The position numbers were made by a program, and so were the translations under genes. From CALOCV01 sp942491955 (lineage in GTDB: Bacteria; Chlamydiota; Chlamydiia; Chlamydiales; CALOCV01): a stretch of 64,000 bases of DNA. Under the pieces are notes generated by a model that was given only the letters and a program-made list of their open reading frames with translations, did no database searches and was not told the DNA's origin. The DNA lies in contig CALOCV010000030.1 of NCBI GenBank assembly GCA_942491955.1, forward strand, positions 124,001-188,000, in the 5' to 3' direction. Shown piece after piece: positions 1 through 7,951 of the stretch (its first letter is position 1; every line of letters starts with the position of its first letter).

Positions 1-491
1 GCAAAATGCGAAGTATCGAGAATAGCGAGTAAGAACACCGTATCCGCTTGCGGAAGGCGGGCAAAAAGACCTTTATTTTCCATATCACCAACGAGAAATG
101 TCGCGTTTTTGCGCTCTTTCTTCTTCGCTTTTTTCTGTGCTCGTCCGATGCACCACTCGTTGTAATCGACACCAATGACTCGCTTTGCACCAAGATCGGC
201 ACACGCAAATAGGATCCCCCCTTCATTGCATCCGAAGTCAATGATTGTCTTCCCTACGATATCTTCGGGGAAAAAGCGGGAAACACGCACCTTGTGGTCC
301 CCTCGTTGTTTTTCGTAGGAAAACCCTTCAACCCCATATTTATGATTCATGATGATCTCATTAACCACAGAATCTTTTTGTGGATCATATTGATAGATTT
401 TTTTTTCTTGTTGAGCAACACTCCAACCTTGCATTGGGATAGCAAGAAGAATAAAACAGAGAACGATCCAGCTTTTCAGTGATGTTTTCAT
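1..491 (-). CDS. Exported SAM-dependent methyltransferase (partial, C-terminus missing)
   Basis: Reading leftward from an ATG at 491, the frame stays open to the window edge, so the 3' part is missing. The N-terminus has a basic start (MKTSLKSW) and a hydrophobic stretch ending near MQGWS, resembling a signal peptide. Around residue 78 comes a class I Rossmann motif I (IIDFGCNEGG), then VIGVDYNEW as the acidic motif II and later FLVGDME. This supports a SAM-dependent methyltransferase. Substrate is unknown. A signal peptide on such an enzyme is unusual and suggests a periplasmic or exported role, but that is inference. Confidence 0.75.
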   Translation of the reverse strand, partial: MKTSLKSWIVLCFILLAIPMQGWSVAQQEKKIYQYDPQKDSVVNEIIMNHKYGVEGFSYEKQRGDHKVRVSRFFPEDIVGKTIIDFGCNEGGILFACADLGAKRVIGVDYNEWCIGRAQKKAKKKERKNATFLVGDMENKGLFARLPQADTVFLLAILDTSHF

Positions 492-525
492 CGAACCTCC
501 ACACAGTAATCAACGCACAAAAGCA

Positions 526-554
526 TTGATAGTAATTTTTTTATATGTTATGAT
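526..554 (+). promoter_or_regulatory. Candidate sigma-70-type promoter
   Basis: TTGATA at 526-531, a 17-base spacer and TATGAT at 549-554, with TG one base before the -10 (extended -10). It lies about 110 bases upstream of the ATG at 663, in the divergent gap with the methyltransferase gene. Called by eye only. Confidence 0.45.
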
Positions 555-662
555 GGCGCTTCTTTTTCTTAAAGATGAGTTAGCATACTCATAATGTGTT
601 CTCGATGCAACTTGAAAAAAATGGGATCAGAAAATTTACCGATTCACTGAGGGAATTCTTTT

Positions 663-3600
663 ATGAAAGTGATATTTTCCGCTAAACATCTCGATATCGA
701 GAATTTTCGGGGTTGGGACGCTCCAATTCCTTTGAAAAATCATCTACCAAATCCTGTAAAGCCCCCCCAGAACGAACATTTTTATGTCCACATCCATGTC
801 GCTCAACAAACCATTACATTACGCACATTCAATCGCGTGCAGAAATTTCTTCGATGGTTGGGCTTTTATAGCCATTTCACTTCAAAAACCTATTCGCATA
901 CTCTGCACCAACTCGGGCTGATCGATAGGCCCGATGAGATAGCGAAAGATCATTTTCGTGCCAAAGTCGATACCGTGTGGAAAAAACACATCGAGAACCG
1001 CTTTCAAGAACCCCTTGCCAAAGTAGCCCATCGAAAAGAATCTTCGACCTTCTTACAGGCCATGCAAAGACGAAGCACCAAAAATCCGCCCGACGAACAA
1101 CAAATACCCAAGTCCCCTCCTCAAGGAAATAATCAGCCTAATCCTCCGCCAAAACCACCAGAGTACAATCAGCAAGATGATGATAGTACAAAAGATCCCC
1201 TTCCAAACAATGATCCTGATATAGATACCCCCCCAATATCCCCTCCTGATGACAAAGATACTCCGCTTCGCCCCCATCCCTTAAATAACGAGAAAGATCC
1301 GATTAGCGAAAGCGACAACACCGATGCCAAATCGGAAAATGACGGAAGTGATGTCGATTCCACAAAAGGAATGGAACCCCCCTCTCCTGAAAATAGTGAA
1401 GATGATAGGGATGGTGCACTAGGTGATTCTTTTATCTTTGTTAATGCACACAAAGAGTCACATCATGCCAACCCTGCTACAATAGAGACAGAACAAAATA
1501 CTATTCCTTCTGCGGAACCAATAAAAGAAGAACCAAAGGTCGATCATTCTAAGGAATTAGCAACAGAAAAAACACATTCCGCAGCTCCTATAAGCCCTTC
1601 AAAAGCAGAGGACAAAAAACAAGATCCTGTAGATTTATTAGCCAATCTTAACCATCGTCCAGAAAACATCGTCACCTGGATGAAACAAGTTCCCAACCTT
1701 CGATATTCTTCCTATCAAAATTTCAAAAACCAGGCAGAAAAATCTTGCAAGCAACTCCACCTTTCTGAAGAGAATTACAAAAAAATTCTTCAATATATCT
1801 CTAAAAATCAAACAACATATCCAGATGCATTGGCATTGATTGACCAAATTTTTATACCAAAAAACATTACCTTTTCAATAACCAGCTGGAAAAACCTACC
1901 ACTAAAAGACATAGAAGAAACGTCTTTACCTCTATGGCAATGGTTAGCCTGGTTTTATCAATCTTTGCAATTACGGTTGGTTCTAAAATCAGTGATTCGA
2001 AATAGTTTTAATCACGTAAGCAATCAAAAAGAGGCTCTACAATGGGTATACCAACACGCTTCGTCAACAATTGTATGGAGGGAGCTTAAAACCAGCTATC
2101 CTGAAATAGCAAATTCAGTGATAACAGAGCGTATAAGCAAACAGAACGAAGACGCCGAATCTTATTATGCAGGACCTTCTTCGATAAAGAATCCCACCCT
2201 AGATCAGACTACAATTCTAAGTACCATCGAAAAATCTATCCAAGGTAAAATTACCCTTAATACGACACTGTTATCCTCCCAAGAGGATCGTACCTTAGCT
2301 CTTTTATGTCTCATTGATGCGATGCGAAAGGAAGAAAATGCAACGCATTTATCTTATTTTAATACGGCATATGATGACGTCATCAAAACAATGGTTGCAT
2401 TACCCATCCACTTTACTTGGGCCGATTATATCCTAGATAAAGACCACAAAGACTTAACACCACAATGTTATTTCGAACAATATGACCCTTTTGCTGCCCT
2501 CATTGAATCTGTCGTATTTCTCTTTAAGAAATACCCTGACTCACAGAAAATGCAGCCTGTTATTGTATCTTTGCTAGAAAAAGCCGGTACCTATCTAAAT
2601 TCTGAGAATATAAAAATCACAAACCCAAGTCAACTTGCAAGCAATTTTTTAAGAAAGATGATAAAAATACTACCATCCTCATTACCCGATTCTGAGTCGC
2701 TTGTGCCCGAAATAAAAAAAATAATGAGAACAATAGGTAATCAAGCAGATGTCGGTTCTGGTGTTACAAAAAAACCACCCCTCTCAAAAACGACAACAAC
2801 ATCGCCTAGAATAGAAGCAGAAGTATCGCCAATGAATCCTTTTGATGCATTGACCGAACTACTACCTACTTATAGAAATATTTTACCCAAAAAGGTTACG
2901 GTACCTGACCCGGAAAAAGAACGACAACAATATTCCCAATTGAAAACACAACTGCAGAATATTTTTAAAAGCATCACACTCGATGAAACAATTTATCGAA
3001 AAATCATTCAATGCTTTATTTCTGCAGAAAAATCCTATCCTTCTGAACAAAAATTACTGTGTGAAACATTGATCTTTAAAGAGGTTACATTCTCTCAAGC
3101 ATCATGGATAAATGGTGATCCTAAGGATTTAGAGGGGAAAGAGTTGCCTTTTTGGCAATGGTTTACTTTGCTTAACCATACTTTTCCATCCCTTATGTTT
3201 GTAAAATCAATGATTCGAAGAAATTTTCCGAAAAATCAACAAAAAGATTATCTACAGTGGATATACGATCATTTTAAAGACCGTCAGATATGGACTTTTT
3301 GTCAAGGGGAATATAAAACATTAGCAACCTCTATTGAGCAAGAAACAGAAGATGCTGCCGAAGAAAATACAAAATTTTATTATGCAGAACCTCCTCAAGA
3401 GCTCACTTCAGAGAAACGCGCTATTCAACAGGCAGTCAAGATATTTATCGAGAAAGACCCAACCATCGATACAGCACTGTTATCATCTCAAAACAATCCG
3501 ATCTTTGCTGTTCTCTGCTTGATTCATGAGATGCGGAAGGAAGAAAATATCGAGTATGTAGCCCGTTTTAATACTATGTATCAGCAAATACTTAATACCA

Positions 3601-4049
3601 TGACCACATTGCCCATCCATTTTTCTTGGGAAAATCCTTTTGTAGCTGAAAAAAAGACAATCACTGATCTTCAGCAGTATCTATCAGAATACGATCCCTT
3701 CGCGGCCCTCATTACATCAGCAGCAGATCTAATAACAAGGCTTCCTAATAACAACATCGAGAAATCTAAAGAATTTTCATTGATTCAATCTTTCTTAAAA
3801 AAAGCTCTTGCGTATTTAACATCTGATCGATTACAGATGGTTTGTAATGAAGCTATTTTTGCTACCAAGGCTTTCAGTCGTGTTTTAATCTATAGGAGAA
3901 CTTCTTCTAAAGCTATAGCTCTATTATGGAACCCAATCGAAACTGCGTTGCAACACAAAGCCCAAGACACAGACATTGGTATGGGCCATACAACCAAAAT
4001 GATACAGGAAAGAGCTCATTCTACTACTACAATAGATGATATCGATTAG
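663..4049 (+). CDS. Large unknown protein with internally duplicated module
   Basis: 1128 residues, family not recognised. Residues about 135-330 are low-complexity, rich in Pro, Asp, Glu and Ser. After that come two related halves, roughly 330-690 and 745-1075. Both contain the landmarks LPLWQW / LPFWQW, LLSSQ, ALLCLI / AVLCLI, MRKEEN, LPIHF and EYDPFAALI / QYDPFAALI. No signal peptide or membrane segment is evident. A GAGG-containing Shine-Dalgarno precedes the ATG by about 10 bases. An acidic disordered linker plus duplicated helical modules would suit a lineage-specific secreted effector, but that is inference. Confidence 0.8.
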   Translation: MKVIFSAKHLDIENFRGWDAPIPLKNHLPNPVKPPQNEHFYVHIHVAQQTITLRTFNRVQKFLRWLGFYSHFTSKTYSHTLHQLGLIDRPDEIAKDHFRAKVDTVWKKHIENRFQEPLAKVAHRKESSTFLQAMQRRSTKNPPDEQQIPKSPPQGNNQPNPPPKPPEYNQQDDDSTKDPLPNNDPDIDTPPISPPDDKDTPLRPHPLNNEKDPISESDNTDAKSENDGSDVDSTKGMEPPSPENSEDDRDGALGDSFIFVNAHKESHHANPATIETEQNTIPSAEPIKEEPKVDHSKELATEKTHSAAPISPSKAEDKKQDPVDLLANLNHRPENIVTWMKQVPNLRYSSYQNFKNQAEKSCKQLHLSEENYKKILQYISKNQTTYPDALALIDQIFIPKNITFSITSWKNLPLKDIEETSLPLWQWLAWFYQSLQLRLVLKSVIRNSFNHVSNQKEALQWVYQHASSTIVWRELKTSYPEIANSVITERISKQNEDAESYYAGPSSIKNPTLDQTTILSTIEKSIQGKITLNTTLLSSQEDRTLALLCLIDAMRKEENATHLSYFNTAYDDVIKTMVALPIHFTWADYILDKDHKDLTPQCYFEQYDPFAALIESVVFLFKKYPDSQKMQPVIVSLLEKAGTYLNSENIKITNPSQLASNFLRKMIKILPSSLPDSESLVPEIKKIMRTIGNQADVGSGVTKKPPLSKTTTTSPRIEAEVSPMNPFDALTELLPTYRNILPKKVTVPDPEKERQQYSQLKTQLQNIFKSITLDETIYRKIIQCFISAEKSYPSEQKLLCETLIFKEVTFSQASWINGDPKDLEGKELPFWQWFTLLNHTFPSLMFVKSMIRRNFPKNQQKDYLQWIYDHFKDRQIWTFCQGEYKTLATSIEQETEDAAEENTKFYYAEPPQELTSEKRAIQQAVKIFIEKDPTIDTALLSSQNNPIFAVLCLIHEMRKEENIEYVARFNTMYQQILNTMTTLPIHFSWENPFVAEKKTITDLQQYLSEYDPFAALITSAADLITRLPNNNIEKSKEFSLIQSFLKKALAYLTSDRLQMVCNEAIFATKAFSRVLIYRRTSSKAIALLWNPIETALQHKAQDTDIGMGHTTKMIQERAHSTTTIDDID

Positions 4050-4077
4050 TGGAGGGGGGGGGTAATGCCCATTCTAA

Positions 4078-4458
4078 TCAAAGGACGTCTTGGATGGAAT
4101 GGGTATCCTTTGTCACAACGCTCCTAACGTGGGAAAGAATCTGATCCAAATCTTTCATGATATCGGATTGTTTGGCTCCTTTTGCTAAAGGAAGGGGGAA
4201 AACAACGAGATCCGATGAAAAGGCGAGTTTAGAATAGAGTTGGCGAAACGATTCGCGAATCAGGCGCTTACACCGATTGCGATCAATAGCTTTTCCGAAT
4301 CGCCGCGAAACAGTAACACCGAGGCGAGATCCTTGACCTTGGTTGGGAGAATGCAGGATTTTGATATAGGAACCTCGAATGCAAACTCCTTTCTTCCCTA
4401 CACGCAAGTATTCGCATCGCCGGGATAACCGTTTCTCCTTGGAAAAACAGAAGTTCAA
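4078..4458 (-). CDS. rnpA: Ribonuclease P protein component
   Basis: 126 residues, normal length for RnpA. The subunit binds RNase P RNA and aids 5' processing of pre-tRNA. The conserved basic core is visible: GSRLGVTVSRRFGKAIDRNR followed by KRLIRESFR, the RNR signature helix. It probably starts at TTG (4458-4456), which overlaps the rpmH stop codon, indicating translational coupling. Gene order rpmH-rnpA is conserved widely in bacteria. The matching RNA gene rnpB is also in this window, near 53 kb. Confidence 0.97.
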   Translation of the reverse strand: MNFCFSKEKRLSRRCEYLRVGKKGVCIRGSYIKILHSPNQGQGSRLGVTVSRRFGKAIDRNRCKRLIRESFRQLYSKLAFSSDLVVFPLPLAKGAKQSDIMKDLDQILSHVRSVVTKDTHSIQDVL

Positions 4459-4592
4459 ACGGGAGTGAGGTGTTTCCTGCCAGCACGACGGCGGCGGTTA
4501 ATGATCTTTCGCCCGCTTGCTGTACTCATCCGTAGTCGAAAGCCGTGGGCTGTCGCTCTGCGACGCTTGCTGGGCTGATAGGTTCTTTTCAC
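4455..4592 (-). CDS. rpmH: 50S ribosomal protein L34
   Basis: 45 residues from a GTG start at 4592: VKRTYQPSKRRRATAHGF, then RMSTASGRKIINRRRRAGRK, the canonical L34 sequence. The longer in-frame ATG further upstream adds residues unlike L34, so the GTG is chosen. First gene of an rpmH-rnpA pair; its TGA overlaps the rnpA TTG start. Confidence 0.97.
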   Translation of the reverse strand: MKRTYQPSKRRRATAHGFRLRMSTASGRKIINRRRRAGRKHLTPV

Positions 4593-4627
4593 AATGCAAC
4601 CTCTTATCTTAAAGAAAATAGAGAATG

Positions 4628-4656
4628 AGTATACGTATGAAAGCATATTAGAGCAA
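4628..4656 (-). promoter_or_regulatory. Candidate promoter of rpmH-rnpA
   Basis: On the minus strand TTGCTC (4656-4651), a 17-base spacer and TATACT (4633-4628) lie about 35 bases upstream of the rpmH start. Spacing and position fit a housekeeping promoter. Confidence 0.55.
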
Positions 4657-4695
4657 CATCTTCGAAGAAAAAAATGAAATAGCGCTCTCAAAGTC

Positions 4696-4725
4696 TTGAA
4701 AAAAAAATGGCTTTAGTAATAAGAT
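4696..4725 (+). promoter_or_regulatory. Candidate promoter of rpmJ-rpsN
   Basis: TTGAAA (4696-4701) and TAAGAT (4720-4725) are separated by 18 bases, about 25 bases before the rpmJ ATG. The -10 match is moderate; TAATAA at 4717 is an alternative with short spacing. Confidence 0.4.
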
Positions 4726-4750
4726 AGACGTCTTCAACTTAGGAAAAACC

Positions 4751-4888
4751 ATGAACGTTAAAGCTTCAGTTAAAGCCAACAAAGCCAAGGGAGACATTCT
4801 CGTACGAAGACGAGGTAGGCTCTACGTGATTAACAAAAAAGACCCCAACCGCAAGCAACGCCAAAAGGGGCCTGCTAAAAAACGCTAA
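4751..4888 (+). CDS. rpmJ: 50S ribosomal protein L36 (chlamydial form)
   Basis: 45 residues, ATG at 4751, containing RRRGRLYVINKKDPNRKQRQ, the C-terminal L36 core as seen in chlamydiae. It lacks the four zinc-binding Cys/His of the longer-known L36 type. It lies 15 bases upstream of rpsN, in an rpmJ-rpsN pair divergent from rpmH-rnpA. It is too short for many ORF callers. Confidence 0.93.
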   Translation: MNVKASVKANKAKGDILVRRRGRLYVINKKDPNRKQRQKGPAKKR

Positions 4889-4903
4889 GAGAAGGATCGC
4901 CAT

Positions 4904-5209
4904 ATGGCTCGCAAAGCAATGATTGAAAAAGAAAAACGACGCAAAAAAATGGTTAGCAACCAATGGGAAAAGCGTCAGCAATTCAAAAAAAAGGTCATCG
5001 ACCCTAACCTTTCTGAGGAAGAACGTGAGGAAGCGCGTGATGCGTTGAGTAAACTCTCTCCTAACGGATCACCCGTTCGCGTGCGGAATCGTTGTCAGTT
5101 AACGGGACGATGCCGTGGATTTTTGCGGAAATTCAAACTTTCCCGTCTCTGCTTTCGTGAGATGGCATCTCAAGGTTTGATTCCTGGTGTCACAAAAGCG
5201 AGTTGGTAA
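4904..5209 (+). CDS. rpsN: 30S ribosomal protein S14
   Basis: 101 residues, typical of the long zinc-independent S14 type. Starts MARKAMIEKEKRRKKM and contains RNRCQLTGRCRGFLRKF and LSRLCFREMASQGLIPGV, the S14 signature. AGAGAAGGA precedes the ATG. Forms a pair with rpmJ. Confidence 0.97.
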   Translation: MARKAMIEKEKRRKKMVSNQWEKRQQFKKKVIDPNLSEEEREEARDALSKLSPNGSPVRVRNRCQLTGRCRGFLRKFKLSRLCFREMASQGLIPGVTKASW

Positions 5210-5495
5210 ATCTGTAACCACTCATCCCCATTGTGAAACTGAGGGAAAGGCACCCAATGCTGCCTCGGAAAAGACCGTTCCTTGGTCGTGCCCTTCTGTC
5301 GCAATTTTCTGATCTGGTACCCTCTTCTGTTTCCTCGGCTCCAACAGAGCATTTTACTCATTAGACTTCTTTCGAAACTGCAATCCCGTGCCTGTGCCCG
5401 TGCCTCTGCCCGCCCTTTCCCGATTAAACTTTAAAAGAAATTAATTGGACTCATTTCTAAATTATTTTGTAAACCAGTCCCCTCAATCCCCCTAA
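5210..5495 (+). other. Gene-free gap upstream of IS element
   Basis: No supported gene. A 63-codon minus-strand frame spans part of it but overlaps rpsN and has no recognisable family. Short imperfect tandem units of the type CCCGTGCCTGTG occur around 5385-5418. The right end supplies the TAA target duplication (5493-5495) of the IS5-like element. Confidence 0.5.
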
Positions 5496-5503
5496 GAACC
5501 TGT

Positions 5504-6034
5504 TTAAAATCTTTTTAAAAGAAGAACTACAAATGCTAAGACTACCATAGTTAAGCTAGTATTTAGCTTTCTTTCACAGTTTTTCCATAATCTTCTACAC
5601 TTTTCAAGCCAGCTAAAAGAACGTTCCACAACCCATCTTTTGGGAATCACTTTAAAAGTATGCAATTCATTTCTCTTGGCTATTTCTACTGGACAACCCA
5701 ATATCTCTTGAATACCATCTGAAAATGGTTCTCCAGAGTATCCTCCATCAGCTAAAACGTTTTTTACTTCAGATAAAAAACTCTTCTTCAATGAACATGC
5801 TTCTAGCGCTCCTTTCCTATCTGTAATATTTGCTGTAGTTATATGAATTGCATGAGGTAATCCTTGGGTGTCTACAGCGATGTGTCGTTTTATCCCTGAA
5901 ATTTTTTTTCCTGCATCATACCCTTTACTCTCAGCTGTATCGGTATTTTTAACGCTTTGCGCATCAATTATTATAAAACTGGTTTTCTCTTTCCGACCAT
6001 TGTTTTGTCGGACCTCTCCAACCATTCTCAGCAA
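5504..6034 (-). pseudogene. IS5-like transposase, C-terminal part
   Basis: 176 codons matching the C-terminal (orfB) part of the copy near 35 kb: SFIIIDAQSVKNTDTAESKG, GIKRHIAVDTQGLPHAIH, LADGGYSGEPF and RWVVERSFSWLEKCRRLWKN. These give the DDE residues: Asp in IDAQ, Asp in ADGGY, Glu in VERSFSW. The N-terminal part is lost at the GxxExxY cassette junction, where the related copy has its poly-A frameshift site. Not expected to be active alone. Confidence 0.85.
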
Positions 6035-6037
6035 TAA

Positions 6038-6323
6038 AAACTACCACAGAGCCCACAGAGAGCACAGAGAGAGGGTTATATTTTCATTCGACGAATGCCT
6101 TCTACCAATCGTTTCACATTAAAATTGATCAGCAATCCTCGAGCACAAGTTCCATAGAGCTTTAAATAAGATAGTCGTTGTGCTTCGTGTATTAGAGCTA
6201 TTCCATTCACAGATTTAATTTCTATAATTACCTGATCCTCTACAACTTCTTCAGACATTTCTGGATGCACTAAACAATCTATATGTCCTCCCTCTGTGTT
6301 CTCTGTGGGCTCTGTGGTAGTTT
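6038..6323 (-). repeat. Truncated GxxExxY cassette with CACAGAG inverted ends
   Basis: A left end reading AAACTACCACAGAG and a right end reading CTCTGTGGTAGTTT bracket a minus-strand frame (6270-6076). That frame keeps only the C-terminal half of a GxxExxY protein: VEDQVIIEIKSVNG through LLINFNVKRLVEGIRRMKI. The N-terminal half, including the name-giving motif, is missing. The arms contain repeated CACAGAG-type units. A full-length copy of the cassette is at 34514-35018. Confidence 0.8.
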
Positions 6324-6603
6324 ATTTTCTAAAAACTCGTTCAAAACTGTTTTACGAATAAAACGACAAAAGCAAGGATGACCATATGTAAACTGGTTTT
6401 TCAAACATATGAAATGCCACAAATTACATCATATAAGTCGACCGCTCTAGGACGTGTTTTTTTTCTTGCAGATTCCAGAAGAGGTTTAATTTTGTTAAAC
6501 TGTTCACGATCCATATCGCTAGGATAGCAATGGGGCATAAAATACCTACAATTGTCTTGGAAAATAATTGTTTATACAGGATTAGAAAGATTTTAAACAG
6601 GTT

Positions 6604-7941
6604 CTAAGAGCGGTGGACTCCTTGGCTCCAGCTTAGGGTTGGGGAGAGGGCTGCTATAGCAATGAGATTAGGGATGGCCATGAGGCCGTTGGTAAGATCG
6701 GATAATTTCCAAACAAATTTCAGATCCAGGGTAGCACCTGGAATCACTACGAGGGCGAAAAGAATACGATAAAGGGGTATCGAGCGCGTCCCAAAGAGGT
6801 ATTCGAAGCACCGTTCACCGTAATAAGACCAACCGAGGAGGGTTGTAAAAGCAAAAAGGACGAGGCTGAGGGTTACAATAGGAGCACCAAAGGTAGGGAG
6901 AGCCATTTCGAAAGCACGACTTGTTAGGGTTGCTCCTGTTGCTGAGGATATGGGAAGAACGTCCATTACTCCGATCGTCAATGCTGTTAGCGTGCAAAAG
7001 CAGATCGTGGCGATGAAGGAACCTCCCATATTAAGTAGGGCATGTTTTGAAGGGTCGGTTGTTTTTGCAGCGGCAGCGGCAATGGAAGCAGTACCAAGGC
7101 CCGCTTCACTCGTCATGAGGCCGCGGGAAATCCCTGTTTGTATGGTAATAAGCAAGGTGGACCCGAGAATTCCTCCTGTGGCTGCTTGGCTGGAGAAAGC
7201 GTGGGAAAAAATTGTTACAAAAATTCCTGGGATGAGGTGGAGGCGAGGAAAAAGAATGGCGAAGGTGCCTCCGATATAGACAACAGCCATGAAAGGGACG
7301 ACAAAGGCGGCGATGCGGCCGATACTACGAATACCGCCGATAAGCGTTATTGAGACCAAGAGGAAAAGGATACCTCCTGTAAAGATGGGAGGGATTGCTA
7401 AAGAGGAATGGAGGACATCAGCAACGGAGTTAGCTTGTAGGATATTTCCGCCGCCGAAGGCACCGATAGCACCAGCAAGGGCAAAGAGGATGGCTAAAGA
7501 TTTCCATCCTAAAGCTTTTTCAATGAATACCATAGGACCGCCACACATTTCTCCATTGGCATCGACGGTACGGTGACGAATGGCGAGCAAGGCTTCAGCA
7601 TATTTGATGGAGAGACCTGCAAAGGCAGTCACCCACATCCAAAAAATGGCCCCCCATCCTCCGATGGTTAAAGCCGTGGCAACGCCTGCGATATTGCCGA
7701 TACCGAGGGAGGCGGCAAGAGCTGTCATGATCGATTGGAACGGAGAGATATCCCCTTTTTCTTTTGTTTCTTCTATGGAGGGAAAGAAAAATTCTCTGCA
7801 TGCGTAAGGGAGGAATCGAATAGGGAAAAAATTGAGAAGAATGGTGAGATAGATGCCCAATCCAATAATAAAGATAAGGACAGGCAGAGACCATATACAT
7901 TCGTAAAAAACATCCAGTAAATCCGTCACATAGGGCACCAT
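6604..7941 (-). CDS. Alanine/glycine:cation symporter (AGCS family), copy 2
   Basis: 445 residues from ATG 7941, preferred over an upstream in-frame start because AAAGGA lies just before it. AGCS family members import alanine or glycine with Na+ or H+ across the inner membrane. Multiple hydrophobic segments and family stretches GNIAGVATAL, GGPMVFIEKALGWK and GLGTASIAAAAA are visible. Ten bases separate it from the upstream AGCS gene, so the two are co-transcribed tandem paralogues. The stop codon overlaps the outer end of the neighbouring IS. Confidence 0.93.
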   Translation of the reverse strand: MVPYVTDLLDVFYECIWSLPVLIFIIGLGIYLTILLNFFPIRFLPYACREFFFPSIEETKEKGDISPFQSIMTALAASLGIGNIAGVATALTIGGWGAIFWMWVTAFAGLSIKYAEALLAIRHRTVDANGEMCGGPMVFIEKALGWKSLAILFALAGAIGAFGGGNILQANSVADVLHSSLAIPPIFTGGILFLLVSITLIGGIRSIGRIAAFVVPFMAVVYIGGTFAILFPRLHLIPGIFVTIFSHAFSSQAATGGILGSTLLITIQTGISRGLMTSEAGLGTASIAAAAAKTTDPSKHALLNMGGSFIATICFCTLTALTIGVMDVLPISSATGATLTSRAFEMALPTFGAPIVTLSLVLFAFTTLLGWSYYGERCFEYLFGTRSIPLYRILFALVVIPGATLDLKFVWKLSDLTNGLMAIPNLIAIAALSPTLSWSQGVHRS

Positions 7942-7951
7942 ATATATTCCT

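Larger units (their letters stand above)
5496..6604 (-). mobile_element. Chimeric IS5-like element, decayed
   Basis: Bounded by inverted ends GAACCTGTTTAAAATCTTT (5496) and its complement ending at 6604, with TAA on both sides (5493-5495, 6605-6607) as target duplication. Inside, plus-strand order is a transposase 3' half, a truncated GxxExxY cassette, a second fragment matching a transposase C-terminus (about 6340-6400), then part of the transposase N-terminus. Having two C-terminal fragments means at least two IS copies recombined here. The same element type is better preserved at 34463-35877. Confidence 0.85.

Noticed and set aside
5170..5361. 63-codon minus-strand frame after rpsN
   Set aside because: Overlaps the rpsN 3' end, has no start site and no recognisable family; could be a remnant but not supportable.
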